This document shows, piece after piece, positions 43,291 to 53,387 of a DNA stretch of 64,000 nt. The notes under the pieces are model-generated. The model worked only from the letters and a program-made list of their open reading frames with translations, had not been told where the DNA came from and ran no database searches. The translations under genes were made by a program, and so were the position numbers. This DNA comes from Siphonodentalium dalli (taxonomy: Eukaryota; Mollusca; Scaphopoda; Gadilida; Siphonodentaliidae), in the NCBI GenBank assembly GCA_032622095.1, contig CP136069.1, positions 124,453,450 through 124,517,449 on the forward strand, read 5' to 3'. Every line of letters starts with the position of its first letter. Within the stretch, counting starts at the first letter, position 1.

Positions 43291-43982
43291 ATAACACTGC
43301 ATAATGTAATAAACGTTAAGGATTTCGGTTGCGGACAATGCGCCGAATGCTGCTTTTACCAGATCTACTCCGCAATTACCGACAATTCAGCGCAACTTAT
43401 TCATATAACATCTGGGATCGAATCATATCACGCCTTATTGACATAGGGTAGTCATATATACGCACGATCTGCATATTTTACCGTGGATACAACGCCGCGG
43501 TTTGCTAATTCCCATTTATGCTAATTAAGGCGCGGATTTGTAGAATCTACTTTTTGCGCCTCTAGTAATTAAGGGAGATTACTCGAGGAATAATCTACTA
43601 GTCTATTCGGAACCGACGCCGGACATATGATTCACTGTATTCGCATCATATCACATCGTATCGGAATTTCACTATTTCGGGAGATTACGTGCTCGTGTAT
43701 GATTGGGCCCCTTGAGAGTATACATGTACGCCATGGATCATTATATATGGACGGTGATCGTTCAGGGACTGCTGCATTTATGTCCGACCGAATTGATCTG
43801 TCTGCATATGTCGGCGTAGATAATACCATGAACCTGAACTCTGGCTACGCCAATAGAGATCATTTTCCACCAGTTCAAACCCTGGGATCTTTTTTATTTT
43901 CTGATGGGGAACTTTATAACAATTAACAAATATCGCCGGTGGGCATATTATAATAAATTATTAACATCTGTTCATTAATACT
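43291..43982. other. Unassigned; 99-codon frame in GC-richer patch
   Basis: A + frame at 43627-43926 is of mixed composition (ARG-free start MIHCIRIISHRIGIS, then GDRSGTAAFMSDRIDLSAYV), unmatched to any family. The surrounding 43480-43620 is CpG-richer than average and includes AGTAATTAAGGGAGATTACT. I cannot tell exon from chance. Confidence 0.35.
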
Positions 43983-44133
43983 GTATTTCATACTAGTAGG
44001 TGAAGGTCCAAGTTCGGGATTGCATGAGTTAGGCGACTATTGTGAGCTGATTCGCTTTGAGTCTACAGTCAGCTCACAAATGTCGTCTAAACCATGGTAT
44101 ATCGAGCTCGGTCCTTCACCCACTATGAAATAC
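43983..44133. repeat. Imperfect 151-bp hairpin
   Basis: GTATTTCATACTAGTAGGTG and GAAGGTCCAAG at the left pair with CTCGGTCCTTCACCCACTAT and GAAATAC at the right, with regular small mismatches. The arms are about 65 nt and the loop about 18 nt (TTCGCTTTGAGTCTACAG). Transcribed from either strand it would fold like a long pre-miRNA-type stem, but a small foldback transposon is the simpler reading. Confidence 0.7.
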
Positions 44134-44230
44134 ACCATTAGGTAACAGTTATTAACTAAGAAACATATTACATGTATTATGTTTTACGATTCCCGTCTAT
44201 AGGACTTCAAAAAGTTCCCGGTTTTGAATC
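44134..44230. other. Short spacer
   Basis: Nothing recognisable. Confidence 0.4.
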
Positions 44231-44363
44231 GGTAGAAGCTGATCTCTACGGGTGTAACCAGGGTAGAAGCTGATCTCTACGGGTGTAACCAGGGTATAGA
44301 AGCTGATCTCTACGGGTGTAACCAGGGTAGAAGCTGATATCTACGGGTGTAACCAGGGTAGAG
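44231..44363. repeat. 31-bp minisatellite x 4
   Basis: Unit GGTAGAAGCTGATCTCTACG plus GGTGTAACCAG, four copies; one has an extra TA, another a CTC-to-ATC change. Each unit contains the small inversion GTAGAAGCTGATCTCTAC. Confidence 0.95.
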
Positions 44364-44620
44364 ATTCAATCAAATATCGGCGCATTTCTGCCATTGGTAC
44401 GACAGCATACGCATGTTGGCTCTCGCTATGCACATGTGTCATTTTTTAGATGTGGCTCTGTGCATATATATATATCCCGGGCAGTAATACAATGTAACGA
44501 TTCTTAGTCGAATAAACCCCACCAAAAAGGCAACTATCTTTAGAAGTTTTGTTTCAATTTATTTCCACACTTTAATTGAGATTGTGAGAACAAATGGTAC
44601 ACATGCATGGCCAGAAACAT
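44364..44620. other. No recognisable feature
   Basis: Unassigned, with a short TATATATATATA run near 44466. Confidence 0.4.
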
Positions 44621-44765
44621 ACGTCACTAATGTAATCTCTAAACCGTCGTGTCAGACGTTTAATAACCTACGTCACTAATATAATCTCTAAACCGTCGTG
44701 TCAGACGTTCAGGAACCTACGTCACTAATGTAATCTCTAAACCGTCGTGTCAGACGATTAGGAAC
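44621..44765. repeat. 49-bp tandem repeat x 3
   Basis: Unit ACGTCACTAATGTAATCTCT plus AAACCGTCGTGTCAGACGTT and a variable AATAACCT-like tail, starting at 44621, 44670 and 44719. Confidence 0.95.
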
Positions 44766-44918
44766 ATTCTTCATTTCCTTGACCTTTTTCCAATGTTATC
44801 GTCATTTTTTTTATTAAACGTTGGTAGCTTTAATCGACAATGCAACTGTACCAGTATTATTTACATATACATGTATAACACTGGTTTCAATATGCTAAAT
44901 CTCTTTATTGGGGAGTTA

Positions 44919-45036
44919 TTAACCCTTTCAGTGCCAAGTCCGATTTTTGTATCAACCCATATACCCTGTGCCAATGCATTCTCTTATAGGTCGCCTCGCA
45001 TAATTATATAAGAGAATGCATTGGCCTAACAAATTT
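44919..45036. mobile_element. P2 MITE, left half
   Basis: TTAACCCTTTCAGTGCCAAG, ATACCCTGTGCCAATGCATT and a shortened hairpin, ending after GGCCTAACAAATTTTCGTCAT, where homology with the full copy stops. Confidence 0.75.
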
Positions 45037-45114
45037 TCGTCATGCATCTCGTTTAATGTGTTATTTTCTGGAATATTACATGTAATACAAGCGTATCACT
45101 AAAGTTATGCTGTT

Positions 45115-45268
45115 TCTGTTGTTTATGTTGTTGTTGTCTCTGTTGTTGTTACTATTGTTTTAGTTCTTGTTGCTGCTGCTGTTTATGTTGTTGCTTTGGT
45201 TATTGTTACTCGTATTGTTGTTGTTATTGTTGTTGTTGTTGTTGTTGTTGTTGTAGTAGTAGTAGTAG
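45115..45268. repeat. Imperfect (TTG)n/(TAG)n microsatellite
   Basis: TTG triplets with interruptions, ending in five TAG triplets. The minus-strand polyasparagine frame at 45160-45345 is a by-product. Confidence 0.95.
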
Positions 45269-45725
45269 AGAATGGTGTCCACGACGAGAACCCCATCTAT
45301 CATTCTCGACGTCGCGAAGAGTCGGCAAATATAATATAAAGGCACAAATTACGACAAAGTATACTACAATACAATATATGCATCACTAATTAGAGTTCAT
45401 CTATCGATAAATCCTGCCTTCGTGCTGAGACCTGCACATTTTTTCGATGCACGGGTATTTAGAAATGTCAGCGAGCTGTCATCCGTCGTTGTGTGTGTTA
45501 CGTTATGTCGATAATAACGCCGTGGTCTCCCGGAACCTAATTCCGAGCATGCGGTACACTTGTACCATACAATTTCATATCGCGATTATGCCTTATATCT
45601 TCAACGGGACTCGAGGCCTTCGAAGTGGGTTCATGCGAAATAATATACATTTTATAAAAGTCTGTAAAACAGCTATCATCAACAAGTGCATATAACAGAT
45701 AACGATTATAATCTTATTTTCATTA
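45269..45725. other. Unassigned
   Basis: An 82-codon + frame (45447-45695, MHGYLEMSASCHPSLCVLRY) has no recognisable domain. Confidence 0.35.
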
Positions 45726-46000
45726 TTAACTCTTTCAGTGCCAGGGGCCGATCTCATCGGCCCTAATTTACGGTCTGTAGAGTGCCAGGGCCGATAAAAT
45801 CTGGCACTGAAAGAGTTAAAGAATATAAGAAAAAATTATTAAAATAGTAAAAAAATATTAAAAAATATTAACAAATGATGAAAATTTGTTAGGCCAATGC
45901 ATTCTCTTATATAATTATGCGAGGCGACCTATACGAGAATGCATTGGCACAGGGTATACAGGGTTGATACAAAAATCGGACTTGGCACTGAAAGGGTTAA
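45726..46000. mobile_element. P2 MITE, reverse copy with mini-foldback end
   Basis: This 275-bp element has TTAA at both ends (45726, 45997) and matches the full P2 copy in reverse. Its left 94 bp (45726-45819) is by itself a TTAA-flanked palindrome (TTAACTCTTTCAGTGCCAGG ... GGCACTGAAAGAGTTAA), so the terminus has been duplicated in inverted order. The hairpin is shortened. Confidence 0.8.
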
Positions 46001-46184
46001 TAACTCCCCAATAAAGAGATTTAGCATATTGAAACCAGTGTTATACATGTATATGTAAATAATACTGGTACAGTTGCATTGTCGATTAAAGCTACCAACG
46101 TTTAATAAAAAAAATGACGATAACATTGGAAAAAGGTCAAGGAAATGAAGAATGTTCTCCATATTGCATTTAGACCTAAATATT

Positions 46185-46470
46185 AAACTTACTACATTGT
46201 ACGTGACCAGCGATGTTTGACAGATCACTGTGTGCATAACGATGATTTTAACACGCGAAATATCAGTTATTTGAGAACTATCAATAATGAATATAAGAAG
46301 AAAGTTTATCTATTTCTCCATGTTCTACAAACTTACTACATTGTACGTGACCAGCGATGTTTGACAGATCACTGTGTGCATAACGATGATTTTAACACGC
46401 GAAATATCAGTTATTTGAGAACTATCAATAATGAATATAAGAAGAAAGTTTATCTATTTCTCCATGTTCT
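46185..46470. repeat. 143-bp tandem duplication
   Basis: Two apparently identical copies beginning AAACTTACTACATTGTACGT and containing TTTAACACGCGAAATATCAG and AATATAAGAAGAAAGTTTAT. The 97-codon frame through it repeats the same 48-residue stretch. Confidence 0.93.
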
Positions 46471-46529
46471 TAGTGGTTTATATTATTTGCACATGTACTC
46501 ACTTAAGTGACTTGGGTCCCATTCAAGTT

Positions 46530-46960
46530 TAGTTTTATGCCCCCCCCCCCTCATTCGAAGCAAAATGGGGGTATATTGGATTGACTTCACCCATCTCTCT
46601 GACAGCGTGTCTGTCTGTCCGTCTGTCCATCCGTCCATCCGGGTTATATCTCACCCATGTGTTATCGGATCCGTATGAAATTTGATATGGAGCCACCATA
46701 CTGCTTTCAAGAAGAGGAGCACATGGAATTGTTCACGGTTTCTGTTCTAGAGTCATCGCTCTTTGTTTATATGAAATTCGGGAATGGGGTGGTGTTCGTC
46801 TGCGCATATATCTCAGTGAATCTAAATGAAATTTGGTATGTAGGTTCACCATCATGACTACTAGCAAAGGGTGCACAAAAGGTTTACATTTTCCGTCATA
46901 TAGAGTTATCCTTTTGTTTATGTTAAATTGGGTCTGCGTCCTACCCATGTTTTAAATTGG
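46530..46960. repeat. Interspersed repeat of mollusc type (GGGGGTATATTGG)
   Basis: CATTCGAAGCAAAATGGGGG, TATATTGGA, then a run of GTCTGTCTGTCCGTCTGTCC, then GGTTATATCTCACCCATGTG, with a repeat of ATGAAATTTGATATG / ATGAAATTTGGTATG. I associate this arrangement with a repeat common in bivalve and gastropod genomes. A C tract of 10 lies at about 46542. I cannot assign the class. Confidence 0.55.
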
Positions 46961-47324
46961 CACCCGATGTGCAACTTTTTGTGTTTTCTCTGGACTGTCG
47001 TTTGGTGCAATTGGTGCAATTTCATCTTCGTCAAGTCGAACATTCATATAAATGCATATGACAACACAAAATGGTTTCTTGAGTTACATGCATGAAGGAT
47101 GAAGACCGCAGTTTCAAAAGTTTATCACCTATATTTCGACGTACCTAGCTAGTTGTTATTGTTATTACCTGTATATGTAACTTGCTATGGATATCTTCAT
47201 TATATTTTAAATTGACCACAAATTTCTAATTGGAATTAGTTTAATGCAAATAATGGTTGAATCACAGATATCTCACTATTCATGTAGTCGGGAGGAAATA
47301 GAGCATCCCCAAGAGTATAACTCA
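46961..47324. other. No recognisable feature
   Basis: AT-rich spacer. Confidence 0.4.
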
Positions 47325-47576
47325 TTAACCCTTTCTATACTAAATCGATTCTCCCAATCAGTTAAAACGTGTACATCGGATTGGTCGATTGTTGATTCGG
47401 AGGGATGTTAAGTGATACAAACAGACGACAGATAAATACAAGTGCAGAAGGAGCCATATTTATTGAGGGAAATGCTTAGATAATAAGTTCAAAAAAGGAC
47501 CTTTGTTGAAGTTATTATCTGTAATTTCCTATGTGATAACAACTCGTCAATGGTGATTTAGTATAGAAAGGGTTAA
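47325..47576. mobile_element. TTAA MITE family P4, complete copy
   Basis: TTAACCCTTTCTATACTAAA at the left and TTTAGTATAGAAAGGGTTAA at the right, 252 bp, with both TTAA targets intact. The interior has GACGACAGAT, AATACAAGTGCAGAAGGAG and a TTATCTGTAATTTCC / AGATAATAAGTTC inverted pair. This copy defines the family ends. Confidence 0.87.
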
Positions 47577-48059
47577 ATACGAAACACAAGGACCGATCAC
47601 ACTGTTGAATCTTAAAATTGTTTTACCGTTTATGCTTAATATCTGCCAAATTCCATGCGCATATATAGCATATAGTTAACTGTTCTGAGATGCGGAGGAT
47701 TATTTTTTCGAGGCCCCAGCCGAATGAAAATAAGCCTCGCATCTCACGATGAGAAAAACCACACGCTACTAAAAAAAAAATCCCCAGAACAGTCAACTGC
47801 TGTGTTTATTATATTTGCTATAACAAATTGTTACGACCTAGACCAGACCACAATGAATCACAGGATTAGACCTAGCACGTTCTTAACGCAACAACACCCC
47901 GTCCATTTTTGTTAACATAACGCTCACAAATATCGAATAACACAACAAATATGACGTCATGACGTACTACTGAGAGTAGGATAACATATTGAGAGTGGAA
48001 TAACACGTTCGGACTTGTATGAGTGGGAATATGAATTATATTTTGATTTTAAAAAGTTG
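47577..48059. other. No recognisable feature
   Basis: Unassigned. The small palindrome ATGACGTCATGACGT lies near 47951. Confidence 0.4.
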
Positions 48060-50130
48060 TTGAAAATCTAATAAATATAATCCCAGGTCTCGAGATTGCC
48101 CAGCCCAGCCCTTTCCATTGATTGTCCCTTAGGAAAAATACTTTGTCCCCAGTCTTAAAATGTATCCCACTTGGACGAATTTGCTCGCTTACCTTTTAGA
48201 TGACTCTGTTATAAAAGCCCTGCGCGCTTCATACAAACCAGTAATGTGCTTTATCATGACTTGGCTAATTATTACCCCTTCCAAAGCCAGAGGCTTGCTA
48301 ACAATTGGAGCCCAGCTAATTGAAGTTTCCCCATGACAAGTCTGAGCTTTCTGATTTAATTAAGCGTGTCAATCAAGGTTGGATTTTGTCTTTCGACTAC
48401 TCCATTCGACCATGGACTATAAGCTGCAGTTGTCTTGACTGACATGTTTTAGTTCTGAGCCGTGTCACAGAAAAATTGTCAGTTAAACTCTCCTCCACTC
48501 GGTGTAGACTCCAACTTCTGACACACCATATATATACCGACCCATATTTACATAAATTTATGTACGATATTTTTTAGTCCTTTTTCCTGACAATAATAGC
48601 TGCACTTAAGACATTGAATAAATCTATAATATGTAAATGCTGAAAATTCTTATCAATCTCATGCAAATCCAAAGCAACAATTGAAGTCATTTGTGTGAGA
48701 TAATGAAACAATAGGTTTTTCGTTTGAGCATTTGCATTCTGACAAAATTTTCTCACATTTTGAACACAAATCATCAAATATATTTTCTTAACATCACATT
48801 CCAGAGTTCCAGCACTTGTCAACAATGCCATTAATGTATCAGACGATGCATGACCAAATTGTGTATGTAACTTTGTAATGACAGTTCTCTGTCGCTGTTT
48901 AGACGTATCGGAGGTGATAATCCGGACTTCCTTGCTTTATTCAGCCAATACGCCCAGGATTTGATAGCAAACAATATGTAATCTTGGTTCACGATTGGAT
49001 GGCATCTAATCGCGAGCACGGGTGGCACGTGATGTTCGATTGAATATCAGAATGTAGGGTATCATATAATCCCATATCCCATAATATGTCAAATATAGCG
49101 AATTATCGAAATATGAAATACAATGAAAAAGCCAAATAGGAAAATACAGCAAAATAGTGGAATAAAAAACGCAACGAAATAAGAAATAATTTTATTAACT
49201 AAATAACGGAGATATTTGAAGAAGTGTTTTAAAGAGCGTAACCCAAACCTCCACCAAGCCCACCCACCCTATAGAAGAATTTGACTTATATTTCACCAGA
49301 GTTGATCTATTGTGGTGTTGCAATTTCTCATACAAATCGCCGTTATTTCGTAAAGGTACATTCTTTATAGAGTTATTATCCTTCAGATTAAATATGATAG
49401 TCAATCGAAACCACGCGTGCCTCCAGTGGTCGCTATTGTATGCCAAAAGCCATCTTATCGTGAACCCCGATTTGTTATCTTTTGGTAGTCAAGCGTGTGC
49501 GTATTATGTGCTTTATTACACGAGTCTTCCTGCATGTTTGTTTATCTTTGACAGTCAAACATTCGTGTCCATTAGAAGTGAAATGAATGTCAACTGGCTC
49601 ACCAAACATAGAAACTTTATCTCGACTCAATTCCAATACAGTTTGAGCAATATGGTATCTCACATGCAACAACTTCCGTGTCGATGCAGCTTTTGACTTT
49701 CCCCTATATATCTGAGCGGGAAATTTAACACTTCATGAGAAAAAATAAATTTGAATGGAGTATGACTTCAATGTCTTTCGACCTTTAACAGGAAGTCATC
49801 CATATATTGGATAAAATGTTCAATCCATTTTGATCCGCACACAGTCTTTGTACCAGCTGTATTAATTAAAACAAAGACCTACTGTGGTGTCAGCTCCACC
49901 TTTGATGTGAACAGTGTGATATTTACCGTTTCACTGTCATCATGTTTCATTTCCTCATCCACAGTCAACTTGACATCATTTGGTTTGTGGACAATTTTTA
50001 AACCAATGAAATTTTGAATCACAAAATCGGCATCGAGTGTTATTTAGCACATCGTTGATCAAGTCAATGTCTGCGAATTCGCCTTACCGGTTTCCCCGGT
50101 GTGTGACTATAGCCTAAATCGGGAAATGCC
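48060..50130 (-). mobile_element. LTR retrotransposon fossil: zinc knuckle, protease, integrase
   Basis: On the minus strand, in order, I see: a CCHC-like zinc-knuckle region (about 50050-49990); an aspartic-protease-like stretch with TAGTKTVCGSKW (about 49880-49480); a joining block shared with 12934-13223; the zinc-binding start of an integrase (around 48850-48740); an integrase core with ALDLHEID, HIIDLF and YSPWSNGVVERQN (about 48700-48370); and a C-terminal integrase module with FKTGDKVFFLRD and WKGLG (about 48180-48080). I see no reverse transcriptase or RNase H. It is broken with many changes, is clearly old, and no paired LTRs were found. Protease directly followed by integrase would suit Copia-like order or a Gypsy-like element that lost its middle. 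Confidence 0.75.
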
Positions 50131-50344
50131 AGACCCATTTCCTTGGGTTGTATTGTAAATCCTATATCCAAACTGGTATATTTATAGTGTATGGAGTGTG
50201 TATGTTTATTAATAAATTATTTATATTTTCTTCTGTATATTCGTATATATATACTGTGTTCCATTGTTATTCAATATAAATAGTTATAAAAAACAACGAA
50301 GGTAGAATTCCAAAATTTTCGCTTTTTCAGAGCAACCAACCCAC
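50131..50344. other. AT-rich spacer
   Basis: Nothing recognisable. Confidence 0.4.
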
Positions 50345-50470
50345 ACAGACGGAGGAAATTAACCGTTTGACCGACGGTTGACAAAAAGGTGAGTTCCGGT
50401 CGAAGCTGGTAACTAATGGTGCCTTTCGAAGCAGTGTTGACCCAACACTCAATACATTAGCGTACTACTG
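50345..50470 (+). repeat. Family D repeat, partial copy
   Basis: TTCCGGTCGAAGCTGGTAAC, GTGTTGACCCAACACTCAAT and ACATTAGCGTACTACTG match 52785-52862 (TTCCGGTCGAAGCTAGTCAC...). Preceded by GACGGTTGACAAAAAGGTGA. Function unknown. Confidence 0.75.
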
Positions 50471-51670
50471 TTAGGTTTTTCTTTCCTTTTTTATTTTTTA
50501 TTGAAGAAATAAATATAACAAGAAGATCAGACAGACGTAATGTACGCACATTATAGTAAATATATTGAGAGATTGAATATTCTTGAATTCATTTTCGCAC
50601 GCTCCCTGGCGATGTAGGATTTCACCAAGGGCACTCTTTAACAGACATCATTAATGAAAACATGCATCTAACATATGTTAGATGTGGTATAGTTATTTTA
50701 AGCTATAAGTAAATTATTATTGCGCTGGCGATTGGGCAAAACAACTCTCGTGTTATTAAAGAAGCAAGTCAGGTTATACAGCTATATAAAGAGTATGTGG
50801 GTTTGCTTTGGGATAATAAGTGTCGTAGTTATTCGTGTCCACCTCATATCACTCTCTAATATACATGTAAAGCCCATCAGACAAACCACGCCTATATCCG
50901 TCTACTAGACAGATAAAGCATCCTCTTCTAGACAGATTCACTTAATCATATATATATGCGAGGAAGAAAGATTACAAGAACTTGGTTCAGTTGACCTCCA
51001 GCAGTTCGCGAGTGACGTCAATGGATCGTAACAACGTTATAGAGCACCATTAGAACGGACCATGCTGGTTTCCGTTATTGGCGACAGCGCCCTTATAACA
51101 TCCACAACGTGCAATCGGTGGCGACTCATTTCTAACAGATCAAACGATGCGCCCCAAAACGCACTCAAATAGATTTTTCAATTTTCAATTGGTGAAGTCA
51201 ATACATGTAACTTGATTAAGCAATTGGCAGTTTGTTACTGTCAAGTATACGATATTCTCCCGCGAGCTGGTGCATTTGACATACCGATATTGGTGCTACT
51301 GCGAGTTCTACTGCTAAGCCTAAAGTTCAGACGTTCATTAATAAGTTTCAAGTGCAAAAAAAACAACAAATTAACATGACTGCTATACTAGTACTCTTCA
51401 GTTTTAAGTTTGAACTTTATACGAATCATTAAGATTTTATTAGAAATTACACCATGCTATGTTTCCGGCATAATTTAGAAATTACAAAGAGGACTATTTC
51501 GCAGTGCAGTCGCATGAATACAAAACTGTTTCATAACTAATTAGTCTCTACCTCAGATAAAGTCGCTAAGTAGGGCGTCGCTTCTCTATAATGAGCCTGT
51601 GAATTTTGCGATGTGTTTTTGACAAAAATCTACACTTAAATTTGTTCGGTGGATAAACAGAACATCAACA
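50471..51670. other. Unassigned; perfect 20-bp palindrome
   Basis: CATCTAACATATGTTAGATG at about 50663-50682 is a perfect palindrome. Otherwise I see no domain or repeat. A 62-codon + frame at 50720 is not convincing. Confidence 0.45.
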
Positions 51671-51793
51671 TAGTGTAGCTGAACAGAGAATTTATTATTG
51701 CTCGTATGTGGGCATCTGTTCGGCTCGCATGGACGCTCGCCGATTAGATGCCCACATACTCGTAAAAAATAAATTCTTTATTCAGCTACACTA
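51671..51793. mobile_element. Palindromic MITE, TA-flanked
   Basis: TAGTGTAGCTGAACAGAGAA is mirrored by a TTCTTTATTCAGCTACACTA end. The arms of about 55 bp include GTATGTGGGCATCT and meet at CTCGCATGGACGCTCG. Flanking TA on both sides suggests a Tc1/mariner-type target, but the ends are not CAGT. Confidence 0.75.
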
Positions 51794-51989
51794 TATATGC
51801 GGATATTCTCTATATATCGTCCAATTTACTGTCGTTGTTAGACGTCATTTTTTGCATTTTGTTTAAATTTCTGCCCAAAAAGTTAAATATTTTTGACTCG
51901 GATAATTTTAAATCTTGACCCAAGTTTGATTCACAGTTTGTTCTTGATCCTATCCACTTTCATTGCCATCAAGTATGAACATTGTGTCG
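51794..51989. other. Short spacer
   Basis: Nothing recognisable. Confidence 0.4.
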
Positions 51990-52420
51990 TCCGCATACTG
52001 TGATATTCCATACTCTTAATGACCGAGGCACTCTTGTAAGTTATTATATTGCAAACACAGAAGATGATATAATCACCATGTAGTTGCTTGAATAATGACC
52101 TATAATCGTGGTATGGTGGTATATACGTTTTGCTTGTTTCACTTGTATACATGTGACTATGCAATAAATCAATCAATGGTAATCCATAGTGGCGTTTCTA
52201 ATTACACAGAGCTTAAATTGGTACATTACGATCGAGTGTGTAATAAAACGATTATATAATATTTGTCTCATTTTCCTAGTTCTCTTCTCTGAGCTGTCTG
52301 CGGATAACGTTGCACATGCGCAATGATTTCGTCCTACGATCACTTTGAATTCAGGAACGATTGATATGAAGAAGGGTGAGCATGCTGCATTCAGGGCAGT
52401 ATAGATAGGATGACATTAGT
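51990..52420 (+). repeat. Family D repeat, copy 2
   Basis: Aligned with 52850-53220: GGCACTCTTGTAAGTTATT, CACATAGTTACATGAATAATG-like block, GATCGAGTGTGTAATAAAAC, GATTATATAATATTTGTCT, GAGCTGTCTG and GATTGATATGA. An AATAAATCAATCAATGG stretch at about 52163 looks like a LINE-type 3' tail within this copy. Confidence 0.8.
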
Positions 52421-52724
52421 TTACGAAATTACAGTCACATACCTTAAGATATTCACTTTTCACCAATTGTCTAAAATCTTACCAAATCTATATACACAAG
52501 TATAACTCGATCAATGTCATACTGTATGAGTGACATTCACAAACAACAACGGACGTCTTTTAGATAACCTATTTCAGAACATACGAATGAATCAATTCCC
52601 GGCATAACTCATGTATTTGATTTCGGTCCCATATCACTTGGAAAAAAATATGGTAATATTTTTATTTTGGCAAAACATTTGGCACAATTAAACGGTGGTT
52701 CAGTTAGGAACCTGCTAACCAACC
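52421..52724. other. Spacer; possible hAT-like scrap
   Basis: TTTTTATTTTGGCAAAACAT followed by TTGGCACAATT (about 52660-52691) resembles the GCCAAAT-rich start of the hAT-like family but is too short to be sure. Confidence 0.3.
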
Positions 52725-53220
52725 AATTAATTTTCGATTAAGGAAATGGACCATATAATCGACGATTGTCAAAAAAATGGTGATTTCCGGTCGAAGCTAG
52801 TCACCAAGGCTACCTTTCCCGGAAGTGTTGACTCAAGACTCAATAAATTAGCGCACTCTTGTAAGTTATTGAATTACAAACACGAGAGAAGATATAGAAA
52901 CCCACATAGTTACATGAATAATGGCATATAAACGTGGCGTGGCGGTAATCCATCGTGACATCGTAGAGCGCAACTCCTCGGAAAATCACGATCGAGTGTG
53001 TAATAAAACGATTATATAATATTTGTCTTGTTTCCCGAGTTGTGTTTGACTGCATGATCATGAATATTATCGATAAAATTAGTTATGTTCCAGTTTGTTT
53101 GAGCTGTCTGTGAGTAACGAGGCACAGGTGGGTTTCATCCCACGAGCATTGCATTTTGAAGTCAGGGACAGTTGATGTGACGAATGGCAAGCATGCCATA
53201 AACAGGGAGGTGGATATATA
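52725..53220 (+). repeat. Family D repeat, copy 3 (fullest)
   Basis: It combines the block seen at 50345-50470 with the block seen at 51990-52420, so it shows that these belong to one repeat of at least 500 bp. Shared sequence includes ACGATCGAGTGTGTAATAAA. No recognised domain; a 73-codon minus frame is probably chance. Confidence 0.8.
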
Positions 53221-53348
53221 GAGGGTCTTGAATTAAGCATAGTGGTGTCTGAAATTCCAGCCGAACACTTTGGGATATATATATACTTTTCGATGGTTGA
53301 ATGTATTGAGCACGGTGTTAATACATAACAAGATACCTCTATATTGGA
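53221..53348. other. Short spacer
   Basis: Nothing recognisable. Confidence 0.4.

Positions 53349-53386
<38 letters not shown>
53349..53386. repeat. (AT)n microsatellite
   Basis: About 18 AT dinucleotides in a row. Confidence 0.98.

Positions 53387-53387
<1 letters not shown>

Larger units (their letters stand above)
44762..46157. repeat. Large inverted duplication carrying P2 elements
   Basis: The block 44762-45036 (GAACATTCTTCATTTCCTTG through TTTATTGGGGAGTTATTAAC, then the P2 left half) recurs inverted at 45885-46157. Both arms include the host flank and the P2 terminus, so the host-plus-transposon junction was duplicated as a unit. The 850-bp spacer holds a TTG-rich simple repeat, unassigned DNA and the other P2 end. 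Confidence 0.88.

Noticed and set aside
42883-43446. Frames of 130-151 codons on both strands
   Set aside because: They lie in the degenerate GTGTAGCCACG minisatellite and show only the composition of that repeat.
45160-45345. Polyasparagine frame
   Set aside because: Translation of the TTG microsatellite on the other strand.
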